Below are positions 39,664 through 52,700 of a DNA stretch of 64,000 nt, in pieces. The notes under the pieces were generated by a model. It worked only from the letters and a program-made list of their open reading frames with translations. It did not search any database and was not told the DNA's origin. The stretch comes from Dirofilaria immitis (Eukaryota > Nematoda > Chromadorea > Rhabditida > Onchocercidae), in the NCBI GenBank assembly GCA_024305405.1, contig JAKNDB010000087.1, positions 9,426,501 through 9,490,500 of the forward strand, in the 5' to 3' direction. The stretch's first letter is position 1. The number at the start of each line of letters is the position of its first letter. Made by a program: the position numbers and the translations under genes.

Positions 39664-41657
39664 AGTATAAATAAATAAATATATATATTGAAATACAGCT
39701 ATTTGCTACATATATGTATATTTCAAAAAATTGAGATTTATTTATAGCACTGTAGAAATATGCAAATATATGATGTAAAGAGAAATTTTTATTTATATTT
39801 ATTCGAATATATTAGGAAAAATAAAGTAAAATTTTGCTAAATTATTTATAATTTAATTTTAGCACCAAGTTATATAATATAGCTAATAAATAACAACATA
39901 CCCAATTACAGCAATTCGTGTTTCATCGGTGCAATCAACAAATTTCAACGGTTTAATCACTGCTTGCTTACTGTTTCTATTTATAGTTGATATAGCAACT
40001 GTTTTAGCAGGAATCGAGCCGATGAACGAGATTGATTCTTTTTGAAATTCAGAATCTTTCATTGATTGATTCATTTTACCAGTTGAGAAAAGTTTGAAAT
40101 TTGAACTACTGATAAAAGCATAATGCTTTTGAAAGTGACGTAAAAAGCGATCCACATAGCTAAATCCTTGTTCGCAAAAATTGCAATGATAATGAAGACG
40201 CTTTTTAACTTGCAAAATGGTCGACTGCAAAATGCAACAATCATTTTTGATGTTAAAATTGGATCCATAATTGGTATAAGCTGAAAAATATATTAGAAAT
40301 AATTTGAATAATAGCAAAATTCTAATTTTTTACTAATTGATCAAAATAAAAAATCAAATGCAATGATTAAATGAAAATGATTCTCATTGCTGAAAAAATA
40401 AAAATTGCATATGATATTATTATTATTATTATTATTAATAATAATTAAATATGTTGTTCAAAAAACACATAGCTAAAAAAACAACACATAGCTGTTAATC
40501 AAATAATTACCTAAATAATAGTAAATTTTGTATTTTTCAGACAGACAAAGAGACAGAAAAAGGTCAATAAAATAAATTGAATTTATTTCAATGAAAGAAA
40601 TAGAATGCAAAATCTGAAAAATCCTAATATAAATTGAAAGATATTTAAAAAAAAAAGCTGTTTACTCACTTTCGGAATCGGCAAGAATGGTTGATTTACA
40701 TTGATTTCTTGATTAGCAATATAGGAGCTTAAATTAACATATGAATAAAAGTGTATATGAAATTATTTTAAAAAAAGTTTAAATATGCATTGCTAAATTA
40801 AATACATTTCAGTAATTATTATTAAATAACAAAAACTACCAAGCATTTGCCATATCAGAATTAATTGTATTCTCGAGTTCAGTTCCAATTTTTGCAAATT
40901 TTATTGAAGCATTTCGGTTTACTGGATCCTTTTGCAAATCTGAAAAAATATGAATAATTATGGGGAACTTGAATCATTTCTTATTGAAAAGAAGTGTCTT
41001 CTTTTGAAATTAATGAATTTATGAGACGAAAAGGCATCTGAATAATACCAACATCAATTTCATCGTATTTAGCACGATTCATCAATTTGTTATACGATGG
41101 ATGGCATTCTTTGAAATAAATGGTCGAATGAAATTATTCTCTGATATATCATTAGATTTTCTAAGGTCTCTACTATCTCATATACAAATAAGAAGTAAAG
41201 CAAAGTATCATTGAAATTGGAATGTTAAATATAAAAATAAAACATTTTGACATTTCGATAATGCAATAATTGAATGAACTTTAATAAATCTAATAATTAA
41301 GAAACTAAATTTTTATCCTTTCATGTAAGCAATAAGCTTACAGAATACAGTTGCAACATATCGTATTCTAATTAAAATATCATGTAAAATTTTTATAAAT
41401 CGATTCATAATATAAACAATTACCTTCTGAAAACTTATTTCCTCAACTGATAAATTATCCTTCGAACGTCTTTTTCGAGGAATTTTATTTTGTAATATGT
41501 TACTAATTTGCTGTTGTTGTTGTTGCTGTTGTTGTTGCTGTTGTTGCTGTTGTTGTTGTTGTTGTTGTTGCTGTTGTTGTTGTTGTTGTTGTTGTTGCTG
41601 TTGTTGTTGTTTCTGCTTTTCATGAAGTCGAGAGCAAATTTCATCCAACTTTTTCAT
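39235..41657 (-). CDS. C2H2 zinc-finger protein with long polyglutamine tract
   Basis: Likely a nuclear nucleic-acid-binding protein; no specific family recognised. Six exons: 41657-41424, 41108-41049, 40939-40840, 40727-40670, 40280-39902 and 39415-39235, about 337 residues. Exon 1 encodes MKKLDEICSRLHEKQKQ, then 34 uninterrupted Gln, then a basic patch PRKRRSKD that could be a nuclear localisation signal. Two classical fingers are visible: CNFCEQGFSYVDRFLRHFQKH (exon 5) and CAKCGYKAIDKTKGLLHMKLH (exon 6), both C-x2-C-x12-H-x3-H. Two joins are one base short: exon 2 lacks a leading G after its weak acceptor at 41109, and exon 5 needs one more base, most simply in the T run at 40202-40206 (plus strand). 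With these, all phases agree. An alternative that extends the exon 5 finger frame straight upstream fits the exon 4 phase less well. TTTGCAG just before ATG 41657 suggests a leader acceptor. Confidence 0.72.
39629..39662. repeat. (TA)n microsatellite
   Basis: About 17 TA units lie inside the last intron of the zinc-finger gene. Confidence 0.9.
41508..41609 (-). repeat. CAA/CAG polyglutamine-coding tract
   Basis: 102 bases of mixed CAA and CAG codons encode 34 consecutive glutamines in exon 1 of the zinc-finger gene. Mixed codons tend to stabilise such tracts, so length change may be slower than in a pure CAG array. Confidence 0.95.
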
Positions 41658-42843
41658 ATTTCTGCAAATATTATATAAGAAGAGAAATGAATTTTAATGG
41701 TTAGTCAAACAAAAAAAAAAGTATTGAATATCGCTTATTGGTTTCCAAGACATACCCTTCTTTCTTATCCAATAATACCACATAAATCATTTCTATTTTA
41801 CTAACTAATCATTAAAAAAGAAAAAATTGCTCAATACAAAATGTTTCTTTAATTTACTCATCGATTTATAGCAGTAGTATTAGTATGATGATATGATAAT
41901 GGATAATAGTAGTAATAACTGATAATAATAATAATTTAATTCTCATGCATTTGTTTATTTTTATTTCTTTTTCATTAAAAATTAAAATAGAAAATCATTA
42001 CCATCATTACTACATATACCATTATCATTACTATTATTATTATTATCACTTGAAAATTCTACTATTATATTATATAACAAATATATTTTTTAAATATAGC
42101 ATTGCAATATGCACCATACAGTAGTACATCATATACAGTATGCCCCATATTAGTATTTTATTTTTTACTCAGTAAAAGCAACATTTGACTAAAAAAATAT
42201 GATTGTAATATAATTAATCATCTCTTCTTTCTAATTTTTTCCAGAACAAATTCATTCAAAAAAGAAAAAAAATGACAACAAATACAATTTAGAGCTTCAT
42301 TTTTTATTACGTTTTGGTTTCTTTTTTTCACTTCATTTGAATTAATCACAACAGTTAATAAAATAAGATAATTATAATTAATTAATATGTTTTATAAGTA
42401 ACATATCATCAAGAAAAATTCACGATAATTGATCAATAATTCATATACATTTAAATTAAATAATGATTAAATTTAGCCAGGAATCATTTTTCTATCAAAT
42501 AGATAACAATTTCATCTATGAATAAGAATTAGGAGAAGAAAAATAATTTATTTCTTCGTTTTTTTTCATTTTTCTTTTTGTTTAAAGGTTAGAAAACGAT
42601 CTAAAAAAAATATTAATTTAAAATGTAAAATACGCTAAGAAATATGCTTTATGGAAGGCAATTTGATATGTATAGAGTATAAAGCAATAAAAATATATAA
42701 GCAACAATTAGCTTAGCTTTCCATTCATTAAAATTCATTTTTCGTCAACTATCTCCTACGATGAAATTTTGTTTATCAAATAAAAATTTAAATTCTAAAA
42801 AAAAAATGCAAATTGTGATGCAAAATATTTGATCAAATAAAAA

Positions 42844-42896
42844 TCCATCCATCCATCCATCTATCCATCCATCCATCTAACCATCTATCCATCCAT
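42844..42896. repeat. (CCAT)n microsatellite
   Basis: About 13 CCAT units with CTAT and CTAA variants. Confidence 0.9.
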
Positions 42897-43878
42897 TTCA
42901 GTAACATTTTAATATCAAAAGATATAGATAATTTAACATATTTTCACATGTATCAAACGATAAAAGAAATGCTGAAGAATAAAGGAGAAATTTTGGGAAA
43001 AATGAAGAAATAAAAATACGAAAAATTCCTACATTTTTCCTCAAATCATGAACTAAAAGGACATTATTTGATCAAATTACACAGTTATTTGTGCTATTAT
43101 CTGAATTGTTGACTTACATATGTAAGATTTTTCATTATTTTTAAATCTATTTTATTCTTCAAATGGAATGCAATTTATGAAAAAAAAGCTTTGACCTATG
43201 GAAGAATGAAAAAACAAAAGAATTGAATGTATGTTCATTATTAGAATATTATTATTTATAATGGTAAAAAGACATAATTATTTCTATAATTAACATTTAT
43301 ATAGTATATGTAAAAATGTTCGATAATATTTTCATCTCACTTTTTTCCAAATTATTTTTAAATAAGAAACAACCAAGAAGTTTTATTAATGAAGTATGCT
43401 CAAAATAAAAAAAGAAAAGAAATTTCGAATAAATTCATCGATTGATTCAGCCATTTTCAGTGAATCATGATTTCAATATTTTACACATTGCATAAAAACA
43501 ATCACAAACTGTATTGGTGTAAAAAAAAGATTGAAAAATATATTATCTATTAAATGAATGAGAAGAAAAATATATAAAATAGATTTATTAACATTTGAAT
43601 TAATCAATTATCAAATAATCTAATTATATAATTCATCAAGATAAAATCAGTGAATGGTAAACTGAAATAGGTAAAATAATTAGGATTTTTTTTTCGGAAA
43701 ATTTCTCTTAAATTAATTAATTATTAAACATTTAAGATATAATAGAATTTCACACTTGTGCTATTTAAAAAGTGTGATGAATGAAGCATTAAGGAGACAA
43801 ATTTTATGGTTTTCAAATCAAATAAAATGTTTACAATTTCAATATACTAGTGTAAAATAATTTTAGGAGAGATATGAT

Positions 43879-43915
43879 CGAGAAAGAGAGGGAGGGAGAG
43901 AGAGGGAGAGAGAAA
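43879..43915. repeat. Purine (GA/GGGA)n tract
   Basis: A 37-base all-purine stretch built from GAGA and GGGA units. Confidence 0.85.
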
Positions 43916-44638
43916 AGTGAAAGGGTTAGATAATGCTCAGTTTGCTATTTCGATGACTTTTTCAAACTTCCTCTTACATTGAACAAACTATTATTAGAAA
44001 CTCAAGATCACAAGGATAGTAGTGTAATATGAAATCAACAAGTAGACAATAATAAATTTTGTTAGTCTTGATGGAAATTGCATTTCTTATTCTTTTACTT
44101 ATCACATATTATGAAATATTTACAATTTCTTAGCTAATTAGAATCAAATATTATTTTAAAGAAAAAAAAGTTATTATTCATAATGAATAAACAAAAAGAT
44201 AAATAAAGATATCATTCCTATTTTATAAATAATTCTAATCAAATGAATAAATTATTGTACATAGGATGGAAAAAAGAAAAAAACGAATGAAATCTTATTG
44301 GAAAAAATGAACAAAACATAACGATATTTAATAATTTTAAAACTGTTGAATAATTCAATGAAATAATTAAACAGGAAATAAATACCAGTATCTTAAAGAT
44401 ATATATAAGATGATGATTAGGAAAAAATCATACAATAAAAATCAATTCGATATCACAAGAATTTATGAAATATCAGAATTTGAATGATAATAAAACAAGT
44501 TGAAAATTTAAATAATATGAATGAAATAATTGAAAAAAATGATTGTTATTTGAAAGCACACCAAAATTATTTTATCAGACCATGCTATATATGCTCATCG
44601 GATAATTAATTCTATTTCAATACGCCGCTTTCAATTTT

Positions 44639-46095
44639 TCATATTATTTTCTTGAAATCATCAATTTGAACAAAAACTTGCTCTAAAATAAAACTAGCCG
44701 CCATATCAGTCAATACGAAAGTTTTGCCTAAAAATTTCGGACATTTTTTCTTTACATTCTTTGCATACTTGTTATAACGGATTGCTTAATTGAATCTTAT
44801 TTGGTCAGCAAACGACGAGTAGTAATTTCTGCCGATATACAGCTCAAACTTTCACCATTAATTAATTTCACATCGCAATATAATAATTTTGATATGATGT
44901 GAATATAGGTGAATATAGGTCAGAATGAATTTACAAATTTATTTTACAAAATTTATAGAATTTAACAAGTGTTTAAGACAACTATAAATTATTTCAAATT
45001 TAAAAATATCAATGAATAGAGTGATAAATTATAAGGCATTTGATATGAATAAACAATATTTTTCCTTAAAATTTGAAATGATTAATTTAAAATTCTAATA
45101 TCTTACAGATTTGCTAGTATTCACCATTTTAAAATATAATGATTCAACAAATGTTATTACAGCCACTTGCAAATTTTAAACTATGTGTAAAGTAATATTA
45201 ATCAAATCATAGAATGATAAAATAATATAATAATAAATAAATGATATTCATCATAAACACTGTATTTCTGGCAACATACTTATTTCAAAAAAATGAAGAA
45301 CGATTTAATGAAATTCGACAAACTAAATCAAATATAAAATACGCATATTACTAAAAAAAGAAGCTAATTTACTTTATCAATAGGCATTATCATCAACATC
45401 AACTCAATTCCACCTGGACGCTATCCAATAATTTCAATATATTTATTAAATTTGTCACACGCTTCTTTTATATTTGCTTTTTTTCGTAGTTTTCCTATTA
45501 TTCTTTGTCATAAATGTTTCGAAAAATCGATACGGAAATGTTCCAAGTAAAAGCTGAATTTTAACAATAACAAGAAAGAAACTAGAATGTTATATTTTTT
45601 GAAAGGAGGAAAAAAAGCTATGATATAGAAGAGACAGATCTATTGCATCTAAAGAGATAACCCATTAAAAAAAAAAGAGAAACGTCCAGATATTATGCAA
45701 TTCATATAAATTTTCGGTATTTTGAACCATTATTTCGCACTAGCTATAATCTATTGTGATTAATTTACTAATTAATCAGCTCTAAATATAGGCACAGAAA
45801 AAATTTTTAAATAAGCTTTTTAGACATCAAAATTTTCGCAAAATAAATCCAGTAATTTATGAATAACATCAAAAAATTCTAAATTTATATCTTGCATTAT
45901 GAATCAAAATTCGCTAGAGAAGCAAATCACTGCACTTGTTATTTATTTTGCGAAAAGTCCGGCAAAAAAATTTATCATTTGAAAAATGATTTTTCTGGGT
46001 CCATTTTTAACGCTAATTCATGCAGCCTGGAAATTTCGCCGAATACACTTTCATCCAATAAGAAATATAATACTTCTGGATCATAATTTATGATT
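44639..46095 (-). pseudogene. Unrecognised coding-like fragments, gene remnant or unresolved gene
   Basis: Five minus-strand fragments read like protein rather than spacer, but stops or frame changes separate them. F1 (46095-45978) includes YDPEVLYFLLDESVFGEIS and LHELALKMDPEKSFF. F2 (45897-45820) reads MQDINLEFFDVIHKLLDLF. F3 (about 45482-45372) has EACDKFNKYIEIIG, then a stop, then RPGGIELMLMIMPIDK followed by a GTAAAT donor-like site. F4 (44886-44797) has LINGESLSCISAEITTRRLL. F5 (about 44788-44639) has KKCPKFLGKTFVLTDMAAS and ends FKKII before a stop. F4 and F5 join if one base is added, like the errors seen in neighbouring genes. I cannot name the family. It may be a decaying gene, or a live gene obscured by consensus errors and uncertain introns. 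Confidence 0.35.
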
Positions 46096-46479
46096 TTATA
46101 ATTGGAAGATCATAAATTACTTTTTCAATCTTCTGTTGTTGTCACAATGATAGTTCAACCACTAATCATAAACACTATATATATAATAAATGCCGATTAT
46201 TATATATTTTTCCGTAAAAATTCATATTATTCAAAAGATATTAAATTTCTAAAATGTAAGAGAAATTCTCGAGAGATAAGGAAAGGAACTATTTTGTGAA
46301 TGATTATTTATTGGACTGTCATTATCACAATACTGAAAGATTAAAAAACAAATCTAAAATTAATACGAATAGACGAATTCTTTAAAACAAAACTTACTAG
46401 AGATTGAAAACTAATAAAAAGTTCGGAAAAAGTATTCAAAACTATCAGTGGATCCACGAATGACAATTTATAAATGAAT
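46096..46479. other. 3' flank of the Nudix gene
   Basis: Holds the Nudix gene 3' UTR. A minus-strand AATAAA at 46307-46312 lies about 170 bases past the stop and is the likely polyadenylation signal. No other coding sequence was recognised. Confidence 0.5.
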
Positions 46480-47630
46480 TCAGGCAATAATTTTGATTTT
46501 CGGCTTATAAAATTTCGGGAACAAATTGAGTAAGGCAAGATGAAGTATTCCAGCAGTTAATCCCCAAATGCGGTATTCATTTTGTGGAGTTACGTTTGTG
46601 GCAAGAATACGATAACGTGAAGTGAGAAAAACCGGTAGTGTGTACTGCACGTCACCTGTAATATAAAATACGATGTTAATTAATATGAAATATTAATAAA
46701 TGTTATTTTCATGCTGCCAACTTTTTTATTTATTTGCAGCGGATAAGGCTACAATAAATTATTTGCCAAATCTGCGTAACTAATTTGAATTCTGCCAAAT
46801 ATAGTACATCGAATTACTTCAATTTATTCCTTTCTCAATTTCTAGAAAGCATTACTAAGAAAAATTCAGTAAAATTTAAACAGTCGATTTGATAACTTTC
46901 CAAACAAACAATTTCGATAATTAGTCTAACCTCTTCTGAACTGCGTATAATGATAATTGGTACATAGTTCGTCAATTGGTGAAGCAAAGACAGTTTGAAC
47001 TTCGGCACATTTTGCTTTAATTGTATTAAAATCGATAGTGTCTTGTATTAAACCAACAACTGGAATTATAACACTTATAGAATTACGTATTTTTACATGT
47101 CTCAAACAACCCCAAACTTCAACTTTACGCGAATCCAGGCCAATTTCTTCTGCACTCTCGCGTAATGCCGCCTGAAATTACTCTTACGTGAATACCATTT
47201 CAATATCTACAAACACATATACTTGCAGGCATCACGACATATCTGAATTTCGAATACGGTATATAATAATTAACGATCCTCGATCTGCTTGTATTAGAAA
47301 ATAATGAAAAAATATGGTATGGAAACGCACCTGTTTATAAGTTTCGTTTTGTTCCAAGCGTCCACCTGGGAAACTCACTTCACCACGATGATCAGCTAGC
47401 ATCAATGACCGATGAGTGAATATTATTGATGGTAATCTGTCGATATATGCCAATGGTATCAACACAGCACTATCTCCTTTCTTGCTAGAAAATGCGTGAA
47501 TCGAATTACGTGAATGAATAGAATCCATCGATTGTTGTTTGAGACGTTCACAGAATCGTTCACGCAATCGTTCGTCAAGTGCAATTCGATACACTGTTGT
47601 TGATGACCACCGTTTTGATATTTCATACAT
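46480..47630 (-). CDS. NUDT8-like CoA diphosphatase (Nudix hydrolase)
   Basis: The family splits CoA and acyl-CoAs to 3',5'-ADP and (acyl)phosphopantetheine in mitochondria or peroxisomes. Three exons join in phase: 47630-47331, 47171-46931 and 46655-46480, 238 residues. The CoA-pyrophosphatase signature is present as FTHRSLMLADHRGEVSFPGG. It runs into the Nudix box, which straddles the first splice junction: GGRLEQNETYK then QAALRESAEEIG, fitting Gx5Ex7RExxEExG. A Ser sits where the consensus has a bulky hydrophobic residue after RE. Downstream is VVGLIQDTIDFNT, then EVQTVFASPIDEL and EYRIWGLTAGILHLAL, the usual C-terminal part. The protein ends KIKIIA, so there is no SKL-type peroxisomal signal. 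The basic N-terminus (MYEISKRWSS...) would suit mitochondria, as for NUDT8; this location is inferred. No lesions were seen. Confidence 0.93.
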
Positions 47631-49741
47631 TTCTACTTATACATAAAAAATTTCCATATTTTATTAGTCGTTGCAGTGAACAGAAAATTTTTTAGATGAT
47701 TTCTCGTTTTATACTATAAATTCTTCATTTATGTCATAGTTCTATAAAAACTATAATTGATTAAGATATTGTGCAAGAAAAGAACAATCGACAATCTCCA
47801 TCATTAATTGTAAGAAAGACAAACTAGTCTGATCAATTAGAATTGATAAGAATCGAAAGTGATCACCGACTACTTAGCACTACGAATGAACCAGTCTCAA
47901 TGGTCATACTGAAAACATTATTTTTATGATATCTTAATACGAATTAGTAACCTTCCAAGGGTTAAGATTTAATTACAACATTTTTCCAGATATAAAACTG
48001 TGATGTAGGAATCGAAATTCTGACAAAATGAGAGTACCGTCAGTAATGACACCCCAATAAGTTCATTATGAATAAGATGTATCATAAGACCATCTATCTT
48101 TGTTCCTCACACTCATTATTCCCGCAGTTCAAATCAATGTTTCGATTTTGTTTCATGGAAAAGTTGAACCATCAGTTAGCTATGCTGTCTAAAAAGACAT
48201 TGGAAGTGATCTGTGGAACTTATTTGTCAAGCAAATGCTACAACGACACTTATGAAACTGAACTTTATTGATATTAGAACAAGATAATGCACAGTTATCT
48301 AACAAAAAGACATAAAGAGATAAAATAACGATGACAAAAACATCAAAAATAATAAAATTCATGTTAAAAAAATTATTAAAGATCTTTTTTCGAAAATTCT
48401 TCGCCTCTTTCTCATACCTGTCAGAAAAATTTAAGTCGTAGCTACATCCCACCAATATAATAGAAAAAAGGAAATGAAAGCGAGAAAGCACGGGAGTATG
48501 AATAAAGCAGGCACAGTTGCAAGGCCAAATTTTAAAACAAAAACTATCAATAAAACTTACTTTTGAAGAAAAACGCAAAAGCCCATTAGAAAAATTCAAA
48601 GACAGGTGTAAAGTCCTGCTATTCCTAAATGAATACCAGAAATAACTAATTTATGCTTTATTCATTGATGTCAGCATTCCTCATCTTGAATAGCAATTTT
48701 ATATGTCGTATCGTCATCTAAAACATCTGAGTCCGATAGAATTCTTTTACAGCTTTTGGATCCTTCTTGGACACTAAACTGAGATCAAACGTGTATGAAG
48801 AAACAAAATTTATAGGTTATGTTGTAATCATACGCCAATTTTTTCATTTTTAACTTTTAATCTTTTTTGAAGGAGCGAAAGGATAAAATAGTATGTTAAA
48901 TTAAAAGGGTTATTACAGGAAGTGTTTCAAGTAGGCGGAGGACCGCTGAACGAAATTTCACTATAAAATGACGGAGAATTCTTCGAAAAGAAGGCTAAAG
49001 CAAGCATCAAGCATAAAACTGCAGCCAGCAAACTGAAAACAAAGATCGTAAGCGTGATAAAAATGATTATTTCAGTGAAGAATTTCTTCTTCCCATTTTC
49101 TCCAATTTTGTCTTTTACTCAGCACAAATATCGCTGGAAATCGACAAAGAAAAACAACAGAACCCAACAGAAATTTATAAAATTTTTGTGAACATCCACA
49201 ATGAAAGATGAAGACAAACAATTAAACAACAGTAAACCTACTATTTGATGATTTTTTTATTAGTATACACATCTAATCAACTATTGTGTGCAGTCTCTTA
49301 CCTATAAAATAACTGCGATCAGCTAGGATTTATGTTGCTGTTGTCCAAGCTATACGGCACCATTCAAAAGCCAATAAAAAGAAATTATATTCCAAAGAAG
49401 CCCATTCAAAGAACACTCTTTCAACAAATAATGCAAATGGAAAATATTTCATTCATTAATCTAATTATCTGTTTGGTTGTTTCATTCAATATGTAGACAA
49501 ATTTTAATTCATTCTGCTTTTTACTTAGACATTTGAGAATAATCTTCAAATCAGCAATAAGAAATACCGCCCAACATTCACTGTTAGTAAAACTGACAAC
49601 GATTGATGAACAAATGATCAAGAAAACATGAAGGAATAATGGATAACAACTTTGCAGCGAATAGCCTAATATGTCAGTTAGTTTTCATATAATCCATTGC
49701 AACAAACCGGAAGTGTTAAGAAAAAAGTAGAGGATATGATG
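47631..49741. other. Spacer between Nudix and Hook genes
   Basis: Contains the Nudix 5' flank and the Hook 3' UTR. A 136-codon minus-strand frame at 48189-48599 opens with TTG, is rich in Ile, Phe and Cys and resembles nothing known. I do not call it a gene. Confidence 0.5.
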
Positions 49742-52700
49742 TCACCTCATGATATTGAAGCTACTACATTGCCGTTGCCGTGTCAGGAAGCTTTTCTCAT
49801 CAGGATGTTCCCTTATTGAAGAATTTTGTTGTTGCAATTGCATCATCTGAAAAACAATCGTTATAGATACTGTAAATAATTTTGTAATAGATCACACATG
49901 ACAATGAAAAAACGGAAAAATAAAAGCTGAAATAAATAGAAAAGTAAAATAAGACAATTAAATTCCCGATCAATAAGATTACTTTACTAACGGGCAGAAC
50001 GTCAAGAACTTTTTAGATAGAACATTCTAAACAGTATTAATTAATTTCCACACTAATATATTTCGGCAAATAGTAGTGCAGTTCGACGTTACTTTTCTGA
50101 CTATTCACATCCGACCACTACAATTTGAAAACTTTTTTTGATTTCTAACGAACATTGTTATAATTTGAAGCCATCAAAATGAATTTAAAAAGTTTAAGGT
50201 CAATTTTTAATTTAAATCAAAAGAAATGGCACATTATAGCAAATTAACCAATTATCAAAACGACTATTTGTTGTTATTAAATGTTACAAAGTGGATAAAT
50301 TCTAGAAAGAGAACCAATCTTATAGAAAGAGAACCAATCTTATTATCAAAGAAATAATATACCATACCATGTAATAAGCATGAGTTGTAAACAATCGCTG
50401 TTCTTCTTCCTGCATTGTCCGACTACGTTCATAGCTTTCCTTTAATGTTTCAATCTATAAAATTTAAAATTTTATAAAATCCTTTCGTTTTTAAAACATT
50501 TTTTCCTATCTCAAGGCTTAATTTGTAATAATTAGGAGTAAGAAATAACTAGAAAACTATGATAGTTAATAACTTCTACAATTCGCTCAACTTTTTATTG
50601 ACACCATGACCTTCTTTCATCATTTGTTCTTCGCATGCAGATGTGAATTCATTCCGTTCTTCCTATAAATGCAATGATTCCTTAATAAGTTAATTTCAAA
50701 AGAATTACATTTTGCTTGTAAGCATCCCTTTCACGACGAATTGAATCAAATTCGTGTCTACTTAGTGCACCACCTTCAACAGCCCGATTTTGCTCTTCCA
50801 AGTCTTCAATCATACGGCGTGCTTTCTCCATGTAATGCCTCAATCTATCCTTCTCATTCTTCACTTGTTGCTTTGAAAATGCTAATTCATCTAAAATCGA
50901 ATAAGAAATGAAATAAGCAAACTAATTTTTCATCAAAAACTTTAAAATCTAAACTTGCTCCCTATTTTTACTCTAAAAAGCCAGAACCGATAGTGAAATG
51001 AAAACAATATTATCGCTTAAATCTTTTTAAATATTAAATAACTACGCCATTAGAACTAAACATTATCGAAGAATATTCCTGCAAAAAAACCTTCATGTCC
51101 ATACAAAAAAGAAAATAATAAATCCTTGACCGCTTAATGCCTTCTTATCAGCAAGCTGCTGTTCTAGATCATGCGTTGCTTGTTCCAATCTCGCATCAAG
51201 CTGTGCTATTTGAATAGTCAACCGTTCATTCACTGTATGTTCTTCTGTCAACCGATCACTGCTCACAAAATTACCGGATTCAACTATGGTATTCAATTCT
51301 TTTAATCTTAAATATAAATACATATAGAGAGCTAAAGCATTCCAAATGCTGCCACTCTCTTAAGTAAAAAAATGAAGACAAAATCATTTATCTAGTTGGA
51401 ATTCCCAGATTTGCGAAATTTTCCTTTATAATTTTTATATTGATGTTTTTTAGTATGAAATGACGATTCAATAAAAGCAGAAAAACTTTTATCAAATGAA
51501 AAAGAAATCTTTTACGAAAAATTTTGAACATCCCTAATGAGCTGTTAACCTTTTTCCAACTCATCTGCCTTATTTTGCGCTAATTTAAGCTCTGTTTCCA
51601 AATTTCTCTTCTGAACAGTCAGCGAACTAAGTTCTCCCTTCAAACCTAGCTTTTCGTTATCCGCCATGTTTTCGGCTAGCAAACGTTCTTTTTCGGTTTC
51701 TAATCGAATAATTCGCTCTCTGAAAAAAAATTGAAACAGGAAGAGTGAAGAAATTTTGTAAATCTCGTGCAGATAGGTGGAGCTGTAAACAAAATGTATA
51801 TGCTAAATCAATTATATTTGTTTCAATCGAAAATTAATAATTAGAAGATGCCTATTCCATTTTTTTGAAAAATAACCTCAAAAAGACAGTAGAATTTGAA
51901 TCATTTGTTTCATCGTGCAAAGATGGAGCATCGTTGCTATTATCTGAAAGTTTTTGATGAAATATGTCACAGTTAGTGGGTCATTTTTAGATAAGTAAGA
52001 AAATTTTTATATAACACATTTTACTTTTCATTCTTCTCTTTCACCAACCGTGTAAAAGGAGTAGTTCATTGAGTTCGTGTCGCTCTTGTCGCAGATGCTC
52101 TTTTTCTTTTTCAATCTCATTAATCCTTTCATTCAGTTGTTTGCACTCGAATTCAGTCTGAAACGATGAAAAATTCAGACATTTCGGATTTTTCACGGTG
52201 ACAAATACTTCGAGAATGAAAGGTAATCAACTTAGTTTAATTAACAAAAAGTCCTTTCACATATGCAGATCAGTTTTCGTGTTAAAACTAGTGACAATCA
52301 TTTAATCTCGAATTGCAACTTAATTTTAACCTTATCAGCTCGTCTAATTTCATCGTTCAGTCTCGCTTCCAAATCCGAATTCTCTAACCGCAATGATTCA
52401 ATCTGAGTCTTTAATACGCCATTTTTACGCTGTTCATCCTCAAGTGCTATGACACTTTTCATATACGTGGCCACTTTATTTTCCAGTACTTTTACTTCAA
52501 CTTTTTGTGCATTCCATTCTTCTAGAAAAGAAATTAATTGCTCATAACTTTCTTTTCACCGTTTTTCTTCCTAATATTAATTTCGCCATTTTTCTTTCTG
52601 ATAGTCAAAGTATGTAACATAACTCTATTTTCTCAATATTCATGTATTTTCTATACACCAAATTCTCATCAATTCATCATAGTGTAGCACTAAAAGAAAT

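Larger units (their letters stand above)
41658..44638. other. Gene-poor AT-rich spacer
   Basis: I found no splice-linked coding sequence on either strand. The region has simple repeats at 42844-42896 and 43879-43915 and many poly-A/T runs. It includes the 5' flank of the zinc-finger gene. Confidence 0.55.

Noticed and set aside
44639..44788. Fragment F5 as a PDCD10/CCM3 C-terminus
   Set aside because: A few residues around KYAK and the last helix look alike, but the conserved core is absent and upstream fragments do not match that family.
45892..46299. Plus-strand frames at 45.9-46.3 kb
   Set aside because: The first is the antisense shadow of the minus-strand fragments F1 and F2, which read better as protein; the second, just upstream of F1, has no homology or splice support.
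48189..48599. 136-codon minus-strand open frame
   Set aside because: It opens with TTG, has no supporting splice sites or homology, is rich in Phe, Ile and Cys, and lies where the Hook 3' UTR is expected.
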